A stretch of 64,000 bases of DNA from Chromatocurvus sp964613795. Its GTDB lineage: Bacteria; Pseudomonadota; Gammaproteobacteria; Pseudomonadales; Halieaceae. Within the stretch, counting starts at the first letter, position 1. The number at the start of each line of letters is the position of its first letter. The DNA lies in the NCBI GenBank assembly GCA_964613795.1, contig CAZTJR010000002.1, forward strand, positions 124,001 through 188,000. The letters run 5' to 3'. Positions 26,177-35,506 of this stretch are shown here, in pieces. The notes beneath the pieces were generated by a model that worked only from the letters and a program-made list of their open reading frames with translations, was not told the origin of the DNA and did no database searches. The position numbers were made by a program, and so were the translations under genes.

Positions 26177-27388
26177 TCAAACGCCGTCCACACGCTCGAT
26201 GATCAGCGCGATACCCTGCCCGACACCAATGCACATAGTGCACAGCGCGAATCGACCCTGCCGCCGCTGCAATTCAAGAACCGCAGTGGTGACCAGGCGC
26301 GCGCCGCTCATGCCCAGCGGATGACCAAGCGCAATCGCCCCGCCATTCGGATTCACGTGCGGGGCATCGTCATCCAGGCCCAGAGCTCTGGTAACCGCCA
26401 GAGACTGCGCTGCGAAGGCCTCGTTCAGCTCGATCACATCCATATCGGCAAGTTCAAGCCCGGAACGCGCAAGAACCTTGCGGCTCGCCTCAACCGGGCC
26501 GTAGCCCATGATGCGCGGCGCCAAACCGCTAGTGGCCATGGCGACCACCCTCGCCCGCGGCATGAGGCCGAATCGCGATGCCGCATCCGCTGATGCCAGC
26601 AGCAGCGCACAGGCACCGTCGTTAACCCCGGATGCGTTGCCGGCGGTCACCGTGCCGTTGTCGCGAAACGGTGTCGGCAACTTTGCCAGGGCGGCAAGGG
26701 AGGTCTCCCGCGGGTGCTCGTCTTTCGCCACCACCAGCGGTTCACCCTTGCGTTGCGGAATCGTTACCGCGACCAACTCCTCGTCGAGGCGGCCATCGGC
26801 AAGGGCTGCCGCGGTGCGCTGCTGACTGCGCAGCGCGAAGGCATCCTGATCCTCGCGACTGATGGCAAACGCTTCCGCGACGTTTTCGGCGGTCTCCGGC
26901 ATGGAGTCCACGCCGTACTGCTTCTGCAGCAGACGATTGACAAAGCGCCAGCCCATTGTGGTGTCGTACATCTTGACGTCGCGCCCAAAAGCGCTCCCGG
27001 TCTTACTTACGACGAACGGCGCGCGGGACATGGATTCCACGCCTCCGGCGATCGCCAGCTGCATGTCACCACAGCGGATAGCCCGCGCAGCACTACCCAC
27101 GGCATCCATGCCGGAGCCACACAGCCGATTGAGCGTGACGCCCGGCACGCTTTCCGGCAACCCCGCCAGCAGCAGGCTCATGCGAGCCACATTGCGATTG
27201 TCCTCACCGGCCTGGTTAGCACAGCCGAACCAGACATCCTCTACCTGCGACCAGTCGACACCGGGATTGCGCTGCTGCAGCGCTCGCAGCGGTATTGCGC
27301 CGAGATCATCGGCACGAACCGTCGACAGCGCACCGCCGTAGCGGCCGATGGGGGTGCGTATGGCATCGCAAATAAAAGCCTCTTGCAT
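26177..27388 (-). CDS. pcaF: 3-oxoadipyl-CoA/acetyl-CoA thiolase (PcaF-like)
   Basis: The product has 403 residues. The thiolase nucleophile is in N-R-L-C-G-S-G-M-D, with G-H-P-L-G-M-S-G-A and C-I-G-V-G-Q-G completing the active site. The N-terminus I-C-D-A-I-R-T-P-I-G-R-x-G-G-A-L and F-G-C-A-N-Q-A-G-E-D-N-R-N-V-A-R-M strongly resemble PcaF/PaaJ. No other pca or paa gene is nearby. In this context it might instead cleave acetoacetyl-CoA formed downstream of GcdH, or serve several pathways. It lies after the marR gene on the same strand, across a 163-base gap with no clear operator. Confidence 0.85.
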   Translation of the reverse strand: MQEAFICDAIRTPIGRYGGALSTVRADDLGAIPLRALQQRNPGVDWSQVEDVWFGCANQAGEDNRNVARMSLLLAGLPESVPGVTLNRLCGSGMDAVGSAARAIRCGDMQLAIAGGVESMSRAPFVVSKTGSAFGRDVKMYDTTMGWRFVNRLLQKQYGVDSMPETAENVAEAFAISREDQDAFALRSQQRTAAALADGRLDEELVAVTIPQRKGEPLVVAKDEHPRETSLAALAKLPTPFRDNGTVTAGNASGVNDGACALLLASADAASRFGLMPRARVVAMATSGLAPRIMGYGPVEASRKVLARSGLELADMDVIELNEAFAAQSLAVTRALGLDDDAPHVNPNGGAIALGHPLGMSGARLVTTAVLELQRRQGRFALCTMCIGVGQGIALIIERVDGV

Positions 27389-27551
27389 GAATCACAATCT
27401 CCCTGGTGATCTCCGGATGGTCTGGTATGGGTTTGCAGCGACACCCTGCACACTGAATCATTACGAAGCGGCCGGGGCATCCACGGCTGCCTTATGGTAG
27501 ACGGAAAGTCTGCATGCGGCGAGCGGTGGGCCGTAAGCACTGCGGCAACGT

Positions 27552-28055
27552 TCACAGGTTTTTTTTGATGTCACCGAGAAGTCGCATGAGTTGCTCAATG
27601 TCATCCGCGGGCAGATTTCCCAGCATGTCCGCTATCCACTGATCGTGCGCCCTCGACATTTCAGCGAATCGCCGAGTCCCTTCTGACGTCAGCGTGACGA
27701 TAAAAGTGCGCCGGTTGTCCCGGGCGACATTGCGCTCGACCAGGCCCTCGGCAACCAGCTGGCCTGCCAGGCCGGAGACATTGCCACCGGACACCATCAT
27801 GCGCCGGGACAGCTCTCCCATACTGAGTCCCTGAGGAGCACCGTGCAGTTGCGCCATGAAAACAAAGCGCGGCAGCGTGGTATTAAACCGCTCGCGCAGC
27901 GCGTTGCGCAGCCTGCCCTCAATGAGGCTGGAACAGGTCAGCAGACGCAGCCAGAGCCTGACCGCGGCGTGGTCATCGTGCCTGAGTCGGGACTCCTGAT
28001 CCAGTGGCTCTGTCGCGCCCGCATTGTCTTCCATGTACTTCCCGACCGGTCCCAT
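27552..28055 (-). CDS. MarR-family transcriptional regulator
   Basis: This 167-residue protein carries a winged helix of the MarR type, with R-F-V-F-M-A-Q-L-H, the recognition region L-S-R-R-M-M-V-S-G-G-N-V-S-G-L, and a wing of V-A-R-D-N-R-R-T-F-I-V-T-L-T. MarR proteins often sense aromatic ligands and repress a divergent gene, here hmgA. A palindromic candidate operator lies 32 bases upstream. The start could be seven codons later (28034). Confidence 0.88.
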   Translation of the reverse strand: MGPVGKYMEDNAGATEPLDQESRLRHDDHAAVRLWLRLLTCSSLIEGRLRNALRERFNTTLPRFVFMAQLHGAPQGLSMGELSRRMMVSGGNVSGLAGQLVAEGLVERNVARDNRRTFIVTLTSEGTRRFAEMSRAHDQWIADMLGNLPADDIEQLMRLLGDIKKNL

Positions 28056-28086
28056 GACTGAACGTTTTGCGTCGATCCTTCAATCA

Positions 28087-28100
28087 TTTTAAGCTTAAAC
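28087..28100. promoter_or_regulatory. Candidate MarR operator between marR and hmgA
   Basis: TTTTAAGCTTAAAC contains the perfect 12-base palindrome TTTAAGCTTAAA (28088-28099). It lies between divergent marR and hmgA, 94 bases before hmgA, and resembles the element before gcdH. AT-rich palindromes of this size are usual MarR sites. Confidence 0.55.
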
Positions 28101-28193
28101 CAAGCGCAACAGACTGGCGACCGGCTGGCGGCTGTCGCGCGGATTGAATATCCGTCAGACTGGCGGACACGAACAGTAACCAGGAAAACGCTC

Positions 28194-29513
28194 ATGAGTG
28201 AGCCTGCAACAGCACTGCGCTATCTCACCGGCTTTGATAACGAACACGAGACCGAAGCGCTCGAGGGCGCCCTGCCACGTGGGCGTTTCAACCCACAGCG
28301 CGTCCCCTACGGACTTTATGCTGAGCAGTTCAGCTCAACCGCATTCACCGCACCACGGGCCAGCAATCGTCGGACGTGGCTGTATCGCATCCGACCCTCG
28401 GTGGTTCAGGGCGATTATGCCCCGTATCCCGAAGGCAGCCCGCTGCTCGTTACTGGCCCACAGCAAATCAATACGCCGCCGAATACGCTGCGCTGGGACC
28501 CTCTGCCACTGCCTGAGGCCGATGTCGACCTGCTGGACTCTCTGACCACCGTCGCCTCCTGCGGTGATGCGCTGGCACAGCAGGGTATGGGAATACACCT
28601 TTATGCCGCCGGGCGCTCCATGCAGGACCGCTATTTCTATTGTGCCGACGGCGAATGGCTGCTGATTCCTCAACAGGGTGAGCTGCGGCTGCGCACCGAG
28701 TGCGGTGTATTGGACGTGGCACCCGGCTTTATCGCTGTCATCCCGCGGGGCATGAAGTTCGCGGTGGATCTTCCCGGAGGACCTGCCAGAGGTTACGTCT
28801 GCGAGAATTACGGCGCCTCGTTCGTGCTGCCGGAGCGCGGTCCGGTGGGCGCCAACGGCTACGCCAACGACCGGGATTTCGAGTATCCCGTCGCCCACTA
28901 TGAGGACCGCGAAGGCGACTTTGAGCTGCTCTGCAAGTTCGCGGGCCATCTCTACCGCGCACCCATGCAGCACTCGCCGCTGGATGTGGTCGCCTGGACC
29001 GGAAACTCCTCGCCCTATCGCTATGATCTGTCGCGCTTCAACGTGATCGGTTCTGTCAGCTACGATCACCCGGATCCAAGTATCTTTACCGTGCTCACCT
29101 CGCCGTCGGACACGGCAGGCGTTGCCAACGTGGACTTCGTGATCTTCCCGCCGCGCTGGATGGTGGCAGAGAACACCTTCCGCCCCCCGTGGTTCCACCG
29201 CAACGTAATGAACGAGTATATGGGTCTCATACAGGGCGTTTACGATGCCAAGGAAACCGGTTTTCTGCCGGGCGGAGGCAGCCTGCACAACTGCATGTCA
29301 CCCCACGGACCGGAAGCAGCGGTATTCGACAAAGCCAGCAGCGCGACCCTGAAGCCCGAGCGCTATGTCGATACCCTGGCCTTCATGCTGGAATCACGCT
29401 ATCTCATCCAGCCAACGCCCTGGGCACTCGAGACATCCCTCAGGCAGACCGATTACACCCGCTGCTGGGACGGCCTGAAACGCCACTTCGATCCGCAGAA
29501 CCCTGAGGGTTGA
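28194..29513 (+). CDS. hmgA: Homogentisate 1,2-dioxygenase
   Basis: The product has 439 residues, the normal length. This non-haem iron enzyme opens the homogentisate ring to maleylacetoacetate, the MaiA substrate. Iron ligands are in W-F-H-R-N-V-M-N-E-Y-M (His and Glu) and C-M-S-P-H-G-P-E (His). The N-terminus Y-L-T-G-F-D-N-E-H-E-T-E-A and G-L-Y-A-E-Q are family marks. AGGAAAA precedes the ATG. It is separated from fah-maiA by the thiolase and marR genes on the other strand, so it is a separate transcript. Confidence 0.97.
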   Translation: MSEPATALRYLTGFDNEHETEALEGALPRGRFNPQRVPYGLYAEQFSSTAFTAPRASNRRTWLYRIRPSVVQGDYAPYPEGSPLLVTGPQQINTPPNTLRWDPLPLPEADVDLLDSLTTVASCGDALAQQGMGIHLYAAGRSMQDRYFYCADGEWLLIPQQGELRLRTECGVLDVAPGFIAVIPRGMKFAVDLPGGPARGYVCENYGASFVLPERGPVGANGYANDRDFEYPVAHYEDREGDFELLCKFAGHLYRAPMQHSPLDVVAWTGNSSPYRYDLSRFNVIGSVSYDHPDPSIFTVLTSPSDTAGVANVDFVIFPPRWMVAENTFRPPWFHRNVMNEYMGLIQGVYDAKETGFLPGGGSLHNCMSPHGPEAAVFDKASSATLKPERYVDTLAFMLESRYLIQPTPWALETSLRQTDYTRCWDGLKRHFDPQNPEG

Positions 29514-29613
29514 TGCGGCGAGTGCCGGCCAACGCTGTCCCCAGCGACCGGCGTTTCGATATCATGCCACCCTGCAGGCCCTTTCACTGACTCGATCCAC
29601 AGGGATTTTCCGC

Positions 29614-32169
29614 TTGAACCAGGACGTTACCCATACCCCAATGATGCAGCAATACCTTCGCATCAAGCGCGAGCACCCCAACGAGCTGGTGTTTTACCGC
29701 ATGGGCGACTTCTATGAGCTGTTCTACGACGACGCACGCCGTGCTGCGGAACTGCTCGACATCACCCTCACCGCCCGCGGCAAGTCTGCGGGCGAATCCA
29801 TCCCCATGGCCGGGGTGCCCTACCATGCGGCGGAAAACTACCTGGCGCGCCTGGTGCGCGGCGGACACTCGGTCGCCATTGCCGAACAGATAGGCGATCC
29901 AGCCACCAGCAAGGGTCCCGTCGAGCGCCGCGTCGTGCGTATCGTCACGCCAGGCACCTTGAGCGATGAGGCCCTGCTGGACGCGAGGCAGGAACAGTTA
30001 CTGGTCGCAGTGACTGGCTCGGCCGGCAGCTATGGCATGGCCTACCTCGATCTCGGCAGCGGTCGCTTCCGCCTGCTGCTCGCCGACAGCGAAGATGCGC
30101 TGATCGGTGAACTTGAGCGCCTGGATCCTGCGGAGCTGCTGTATCACGAGGAACTAGAGCAACCAGCGCTGCAGCAACGACGCGGTGCCCGCAGGCAGCC
30201 GGGCTGGGCCTTCGATGTGGAAAGCGCCCGGCGCGCGCTGAACGAACAGTTCCAGACACGCGATCTGCAGGGTTTTGGCTGCGATGACATGCCCCTGGGC
30301 ATCGCCGCGGCGGGCTGCCTGCTGCAGTACGTCAGGGATACTCAGCGCTCATCACTACCGCATATCGACGGCATCGGCGTGGAGCGCCGCAGCGACAGCG
30401 TGGTCATGGACGCAGCCACGCGACACAATCTCGAGATAGACCGCAACCTCGCCGGCGGCGAGGATCATACCCTGCTCTGGGTCATGGATCGCTGCCGGAC
30501 AAGTATGGGCAGTCGGCTGCTGAGGCGCTGGCTGCACCGCCCGCTAACCGATATCGGCCTGCTGCAATCGCGCCAGGATGGCATTGCGAACCTGCTTGCC
30601 GAGATGCACGCCGAGGTCCTGCGCGATGCCCTCAAGCCGGTTGGCGATGTGGAGCGCATTCTCACTCGCGTGGCGCTGCGCTCGGCACGACCGCGAGATC
30701 TCACCCGACTGCTGTTGACGCTATCGACACTGCCGACCATTCATGCGGCGCTGCCAACACGGCGACATGAACGCCTCGACGCGCTGGCGCAGGGACTGGG
30801 CGACTATCCGGCGCTCATCGCTCAACTCGACGCCGCACTCATCGAAAACCCGCCGGTCGTCATACGCGACGGGGGCGTGATTGCCGAGGGCTATGACGAG
30901 GAGCTGGACGAACTGCGACGCATCAGCAGTCATGCGGGGGATTTCCTGCTGGACATAGAGCAGCGCGAGCGTGCCGCCTGCGGCCTGTCGACGCTGAAAG
31001 TGGGCTATAACCGGGTGCACGGCTATTACATCGAGATCAGCCGCAACCAGTCAGAGCGGGCCCCCGAGCACTACACTCGGCGCCAGACCCTGAAGAACAC
31101 CGAGCGCTTCATCACCCCGGAGCTCAAAGCGTTCGAGGACCGTGCCCTGTCGGCCAAGAGCCGCGCCCTGGCGCGGGAAAAACAGCTTTACGAGGGCCTG
31201 CTCGACACGCTGAACGCAGTTCTCGGGCCGCTCAGGGCCACCGCGGCGGCCCTGGCAGAGCTCGACGTCCTGGCGACATTGGCGGAGCGTGCTGACCGAC
31301 TCGACCTGTGTCGGCCAACCTTCTGCGAGACACCGTCGTTCAGCATACACGACGGCCGACACCTGGTAGTGGAGCAGGTACTGGACGAGCCCTTCATTGC
31401 CAATGACACGGCGCTGGACGACAGCACCCGCATGCTGTTGATCACCGGTCCGAACATGGGCGGCAAATCCACCTACATGCGCCAGAACGCCATTATTGCT
31501 CTGCTGGCGCACGTCGGCAGCTTCGTGCCCGCATCCGCCGCTACCCTGATGCCACTGGACCGCATCTTCACCCGCATCGGCGCTTCCGACGATCTCGCCG
31601 GCGGGCGCTCCACCTTCATGGTGGAAATGACCGAGACAGCGAACATCCTGCACAATGCGACTCCCCGCAGCCTGGTGCTGATGGACGAGATCGGCCGCGG
31701 TACCAGCACCTTCGATGGTCTCAGCCTCGCCTGGGCAGCCGCGCTACACCTGGCTGGTGAAGTACGCGCGTTCACCCTGTTTTCCACGCACTACTTTGAG
31801 CTGACAACGCTACCCGAAACCTGTGACAGCATGCTCAATGTGCACCTGGACGCCACCGAGCACCGCGATCACGTGGTATTCCTGCACAAGATACAGCGCG
31901 GGCCGGCCAACCGCAGTTTCGGCCTGCAGGTGGCGCGTCTGGCGGGGATACCCGCCGCGGTGATCAGTGCCGCTGCAGGCAAGCTGCGTGAGCTGGAAGC
32001 GGGTCGCAATGCCGGGCAGGAGGCTGCAAGAGCGGCGCCTGCCCAGACTGACCTGTTTGCCGCAGTGGAGCATCCGGCGCTGGCGCGTCTTCGCGAGACC
32101 AACCCGGATGAGCTGACCCCTCGCAGAGCCCTGGAATTACTTTACGAACTGCGTGCCGAAGCGGAATAG
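29614..32169 (+). CDS. mutS: DNA mismatch repair protein MutS
   Basis: The product has 851 residues. The mismatch-reading F-Y-E is in R-M-G-D-F-Y-E-L-F near residue 33. The ATPase has Walker A G-P-N-M-G-G-K-S-T at 612-620, Walker B L-V-L-M-D-E-I-G-R-G-T-S-T, and the S-T-H-Y-F switch. The C-terminal helices (R-R-A-L-E-L-L-Y-E-L) are present, so the gene looks complete. The start is probably TTG 29614, since the family has about ten residues before H-T-P-M-M-Q-Q-Y; ATG 29641 would remove them. Confidence 0.97.
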   Translation: MNQDVTHTPMMQQYLRIKREHPNELVFYRMGDFYELFYDDARRAAELLDITLTARGKSAGESIPMAGVPYHAAENYLARLVRGGHSVAIAEQIGDPATSKGPVERRVVRIVTPGTLSDEALLDARQEQLLVAVTGSAGSYGMAYLDLGSGRFRLLLADSEDALIGELERLDPAELLYHEELEQPALQQRRGARRQPGWAFDVESARRALNEQFQTRDLQGFGCDDMPLGIAAAGCLLQYVRDTQRSSLPHIDGIGVERRSDSVVMDAATRHNLEIDRNLAGGEDHTLLWVMDRCRTSMGSRLLRRWLHRPLTDIGLLQSRQDGIANLLAEMHAEVLRDALKPVGDVERILTRVALRSARPRDLTRLLLTLSTLPTIHAALPTRRHERLDALAQGLGDYPALIAQLDAALIENPPVVIRDGGVIAEGYDEELDELRRISSHAGDFLLDIEQRERAACGLSTLKVGYNRVHGYYIEISRNQSERAPEHYTRRQTLKNTERFITPELKAFEDRALSAKSRALAREKQLYEGLLDTLNAVLGPLRATAAALAELDVLATLAERADRLDLCRPTFCETPSFSIHDGRHLVVEQVLDEPFIANDTALDDSTRMLLITGPNMGGKSTYMRQNAIIALLAHVGSFVPASAATLMPLDRIFTRIGASDDLAGGRSTFMVEMTETANILHNATPRSLVLMDEIGRGTSTFDGLSLAWAAALHLAGEVRAFTLFSTHYFELTTLPETCDSMLNVHLDATEHRDHVVFLHKIQRGPANRSFGLQVARLAGIPAAVISAAAGKLRELEAGRNAGQEAARAAPAQTDLFAAVEHPALARLRETNPDELTPRRALELLYELRAEAE

Positions 32170-32241
32170 CCCCCTTCTCAACCCCGGCACATGACGCTAG
32201 AATGCCGCCTTCAATCAGCGCTGGTACAGGGGCAGACAGGC

Positions 32242-32565
32242 ATGACATTTGTGGTAGGTGAAGACTGCATCAAGTGCAAGCACACCGATTGCGTGGAGGT
32301 GTGTCCGGTCGATTGTTTTTACGAAGGCCCGAATTTCCTGGTCATTCATCCGGACGAGTGCATTGATTGCGCGCTGTGCGAGCCCGAGTGTCCGGTAGAT
32401 GCGATCTTTTCCGAGGATGAACTGCCGGAAGATCAGCAGGTATTTCTGGAGCTTAACGCCGAACTCGCCGAAATCTGGCCGAATATTACCGAGATGAAAG
32501 AGTCTCCCCCCGACGCCGAGGAGTGGGCCGGCAAACCCAACAAACTGGCATTGCTCGAGCGATAG
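32242..32565 (+). CDS. fdxA: Seven-iron ferredoxin FdxA
   Basis: This 107-residue ferredoxin carries [3Fe-4S] and [4Fe-4S] clusters. The cysteines lie in C-I-K-C-K-H-T-D-C-V-E-V-C-P-V-D-C and C-I-D-C-A-L-C-E-P-E-C-P-V-D. The C-terminal acidic extension is normal for this family. The start at ATG 32242 (M-T-F-V-V) matches the family. mutS-fdxA is a common pair in gammaproteobacteria. It converges on rpoS. Confidence 0.95.
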   Translation: MTFVVGEDCIKCKHTDCVEVCPVDCFYEGPNFLVIHPDECIDCALCEPECPVDAIFSEDELPEDQQVFLELNAELAEIWPNITEMKESPPDAEEWAGKPNKLALLER

Positions 32566-32570
32566 ACCAT

Positions 32571-32587
32571 CATCACCGTCGGTGATG
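32571..32587. terminator. Hairpin between fdxA and rpoS
   Basis: CATCACC-GTC-GGTGATG, a 7-bp stem with a 3-base loop, lies between the convergent stops. There is no long T-tract, so it is only a possible bidirectional terminator. Confidence 0.4.
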
Positions 32588-32596
32588 TGCCGGCTG

Positions 32597-33607
32597 TCAG
32601 TGCAGCAGGGTATCCACCGACAGGCCCTGACGCTCCATGATGCGGCGCAGGCGCTTGAGCGCCTCGACCTGAATTTGCCTGACCCGCTCCCGGGTCAGCC
32701 CGATTTCCTGCCCCACCTCCTCCAGCGTGGAGACCTCGTGGCCAAGCAGACCGAAGCGACGGGCCACCACTTCACGCTGTTTATCGCTGAGCTGCTCAAG
32801 CCACTGCACTACACCCTCGATGACATCCTGATCCTGCAGCAGATCTGAGGGATCACAGGCGGCCTCATCGGCAATGGTATCGGCAAAGGAGCCATCTGAG
32901 TCGGGACCCAGTGGCGCATCCATTGACGTGACTTTCTCGTTCAATCCCAGCATCCGCGACACTTCGTGCGCCGGTTTGTCGAGCATCCCCGCGATCTCTT
33001 CGGCGGTGGGTTCATGATCCAGCCGCTGGGTTAGCTCCCGCGCCGCGCGCAGATAGACATTGAGCTCCTTGACCACATGAATGGGCAGGCGAATGGTCCG
33101 CGTCTGGTTCATGATCGCACGCTCCATGGTCTGTCGAATCCACCACGTTGCGTAGGTTGAAAACCGGAACCCCCGCTCAGGGTCAAACTTCTCCACAGCG
33201 CGCATGAGCCCGAGATTTCCCTCCTCGATCAGGTCGAGCAGGGACAGACCGCGATGCAGGTAACGCCGCGCAATCTTTACCACGAGCCGGAGATTGCTCT
33301 CTATCATGCGGCGACGCGCCGCATCGTCTCCCGACAGCGCCAGTCGGGAAAAATGCTTTTCCTCGTCTGCGGTCAGCAGTGGCGAAAACCCGATTTCGCT
33401 GAGGTACATCTGTGTGGCGTCAAGACTGCGGTCGGCAACAGACTTGCCGTTGAGGCCTGAACCAAGGCCCGTCGTGGCGTCTTCGCCAAGCTCCAGAACA
33501 TGCTCTGCACCATCGACCGGCAATGCGTCGGGTTCGCCTCCGTAAGGCAGGGACGGCGACTCGCGCTCTTCCTCGTTAAACCCCAATGGTCGTTTTGATC
33601 GTCCCAT
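32597..33607 (-). CDS. rpoS: Stationary-phase sigma factor RpoS
   Basis: This 336-residue sigma-70 group 2 factor has region 1.2 (D-A-T-Q-M-Y-L-S-E-I-G), a complete region 2 (N-L-R-L-V-V-K-I-A to the W-W-I-R-Q aromatic cluster), region 3, and region 4 with the L-T-R-E-R-V-R-Q-I-Q helix. The position after nlpD and opposite mutS/fdxA is diagnostic for rpoS rather than rpoD. ATG 33607 (M-G-R-S-K) is preferred over an in-frame start at 33637. A promoter inside nlpD, as in other gammaproteobacteria, is possible but was not identified. Confidence 0.96.
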   Translation of the reverse strand: MGRSKRPLGFNEEERESPSLPYGGEPDALPVDGAEHVLELGEDATTGLGSGLNGKSVADRSLDATQMYLSEIGFSPLLTADEEKHFSRLALSGDDAARRRMIESNLRLVVKIARRYLHRGLSLLDLIEEGNLGLMRAVEKFDPERGFRFSTYATWWIRQTMERAIMNQTRTIRLPIHVVKELNVYLRAARELTQRLDHEPTAEEIAGMLDKPAHEVSRMLGLNEKVTSMDAPLGPDSDGSFADTIADEAACDPSDLLQDQDVIEGVVQWLEQLSDKQREVVARRFGLLGHEVSTLEEVGQEIGLTRERVRQIQVEALKRLRRIMERQGLSVDTLLH

Positions 33608-33745
33608 AATACGCGCCGCCGTCCCGACTCCGGACACTCGCCCGATGCTATCGCACGGGAAGAATGGCTCTCAGACTACCCAAGCCTGTGTCAGCTGACA
33701 AGCACAGCGCGTCATCATGTCTGCAGCTGACACTTCGGGGGTGAC

Positions 33746-34555
33746 TCAGCGCGGGGGCAGCAGGCTCATGGGATCGATCGGCTTGCCGTTCTCACGAATT
33801 TCAAAATGCAGCTTGACCGCATCGGTACCGCTGCTGCCGCGGGTAGCAATCTGCTGGCCCGCCCTGACGCGCGCACCTTCTCCCACCAGCAATCGGTCGT
33901 TGTGGCCGTATGCACTGAGATAGCGTGGATTGTGTCGCAATATAAGCAGTTCGCCATAACCGGGAATGCCAGTGCCGGCATACACAACCTGACCGGCCGC
34001 GACCGCGACAACCGGATCGCCCTCGTCACCGCCGATATCGATCCCTTTGTGCAGGGTGGCGGAGAAACGGCGTACGACAGGCCCCGTGGCGGGCCAGCTC
34101 CAGTCCCCCACGGTGACGTCGGGGGACGGGATCGCTTCCCGCAGCGGTGGTTTCGGCGATGCCGGCGGACTCGCTGGCCGGGGTTCTGGCGTGTCAGCAA
34201 TAGGGCGACGTGGTGGCGTAACAGGGACTGACTTTCTCGGTTTGCGCACCGGCGCCGGCCGGGCCGGCGTGGCGGGAACATCCGCCTCTCGCAGCGCCAG
34301 CCGCTGGCCGACATGGATGGTAAACGGAGGCGCAATCGCGTTAGCGGCGGCGAGGCGCGGATAATCCAGACCGTAGCGCCAGGCAATGGAATACAGGGTA
34401 TCTCCGGGCTGCACGCGATAGCTGCGAGCGTCGGGCGCAGGCGTCGATGCGCGATCTTCAATAGGCGCCGGTGGCCGCACGGCGCAGGCCTGAATCCCCA
34501 GGCACATCAGCATGGCGCACCGCCCGAGCATTCGCCAGTGCCGTCGGTGCTGCAT
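33746..34555 (-). CDS. nlpD: NlpD-like LysM/M23 lipoprotein
   Basis: The product has 269 residues. A lipobox (I-Q-A-C) follows the N-terminal signal, giving lipidation at Cys24. A LysM domain (S-Y-R-V-Q-P-G-D-T-L-Y-S-I-A) is at about 45-88, then a Pro-rich linker and a C-terminal M23 domain. In that domain H-K-G-I-D keeps both zinc ligands, while the usual H-L-H reads K-L-H, so one catalytic histidine is lost. This fits NlpD, which activates the amidase AmiC instead of cutting peptidoglycan itself. It starts three bases after the DUF368 gene and precedes rpoS. Confidence 0.93.
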   Translation of the reverse strand: MQHRRHWRMLGRCAMLMCLGIQACAVRPPAPIEDRASTPAPDARSYRVQPGDTLYSIAWRYGLDYPRLAAANAIAPPFTIHVGQRLALREADVPATPARPAPVRKPRKSVPVTPPRRPIADTPEPRPASPPASPKPPLREAIPSPDVTVGDWSWPATGPVVRRFSATLHKGIDIGGDEGDPVVAVAAGQVVYAGTGIPGYGELLILRHNPRYLSAYGHNDRLLVGEGARVRAGQQIATRGSSGTDAVKLHFEIRENGKPIDPMSLLPPR

Positions 34556-34558
34556 AGC

Positions 34559-35506
34559 TCAGGAACCGTCGTCGCCCCAGCGACGCTCAATCAGCCATAC
34601 CGCCACAAATCCGGCCACCATCAGAAGCACACAGGGCAGCACACGCGAGGGCTCACCACTCAGGTCGGAAAAGGCTCCAGGGCTCAGCGGCCACTGCAGA
34701 ACCGTGGTTGCCAGCGACACGCCACCGGCTTCGGTGTCACGTGCAGCCTTCCACGGCCAAACTACCAGCAGGGAACCGATAAGAAAGCCGGTGAGTAGAG
34801 CCATGCAGGCGGCGTGGAAGTGGGTCAGCAGCCAGTTCAGCAGGCGGGAAAAAACGAGCAGCCCGCACAGCGCGCCGGTCGCGAGTATGCCGAGAGGCAG
34901 CAGGTGAAAGTCCTCCACGGCGGTGAGCACCGGCGTGTACATACCCAGCAGGACAAGGATGAAGCTACCGGAAATCCCTGGAAGTATCATTGCACAGATA
35001 GCAATGAACCCGGCAACAAACAGCGCCAGATTGCCGCTCCCCAGCTGGGTGGCTGGCAGCAGGGCAATGCCGGCAGCCACCATAACGCCGGTCGCCAGCG
35101 CGGCGACGGTGATACCTTGCCAATGGCTGACATGGCGCACCAGCACAAAAGCCGAGCCGGCAATCAGACCAAAGAAAAATGCCCACACCAGTAGCGGGTA
35201 TGCTTCCAGGAGCCATCCCAGCAAATGGGCCAGCGTGGCAATACTGGTAACGATGCCCAGACCCAGCGCCAGCAAAAACCCGCCGTCAATGGCCGCTACC
35301 GCTGACCGCCACTGACCACGCAGCAACCGCATTGCGGTGTGATGATCCACCGCGCTGATGGCAGCGATAAGACGGTCGTAAATGCCCGTAATAAAGGCGA
35401 TGGTGCCGCCGGAAACACCCGGCACAATATCCGCAGCCCCCATGAGCAGGCCGCGAAGATAGATACCGCCGTACTCCCCCAGCACGCTTTCCCACTTCAC
35501 TGTCAC
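34559..35506 (-). CDS. DUF368 membrane protein (PopT-like)
   Basis: This 315-residue, multi-span membrane protein has the DUF368 start R-G-x-x-M-G-A-A-D-I-V-P-G-V-S-G-G-T-I-A. A second conserved G-x-S-G-S-F segment (I-L-P-G-I-S-G-S-F) is in the middle. About eight to ten hydrophobic helices are visible. DUF368 members have been proposed to move undecaprenyl phosphate across the inner membrane. It overlaps pcm by four bases and is followed by nlpD, an unusual insertion in the pcm-nlpD-rpoS order. Confidence 0.88.
   Translation of the reverse strand: MTVKWESVLGEYGGIYLRGLLMGAADIVPGVSGGTIAFITGIYDRLIAAISAVDHHTAMRLLRGQWRSAVAAIDGGFLLALGLGIVTSIATLAHLLGWLLEAYPLLVWAFFFGLIAGSAFVLVRHVSHWQGITVAALATGVMVAAGIALLPATQLGSGNLALFVAGFIAICAMILPGISGSFILVLLGMYTPVLTAVEDFHLLPLGILATGALCGLLVFSRLLNWLLTHFHAACMALLTGFLIGSLLVVWPWKAARDTEAGGVSLATTVLQWPLSPGAFSDLSGEPSRVLPCVLLMVAGFVAVWLIERRWGDDGS

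Noticed and set aside
26177..27388. A beta-ketoadipate (pca) catabolic locus
   Set aside because: Only the thiolase resembles a pca gene. No pcaI/J, pcaH/G or related genes are in the window, so the name reflects similarity, not pathway.
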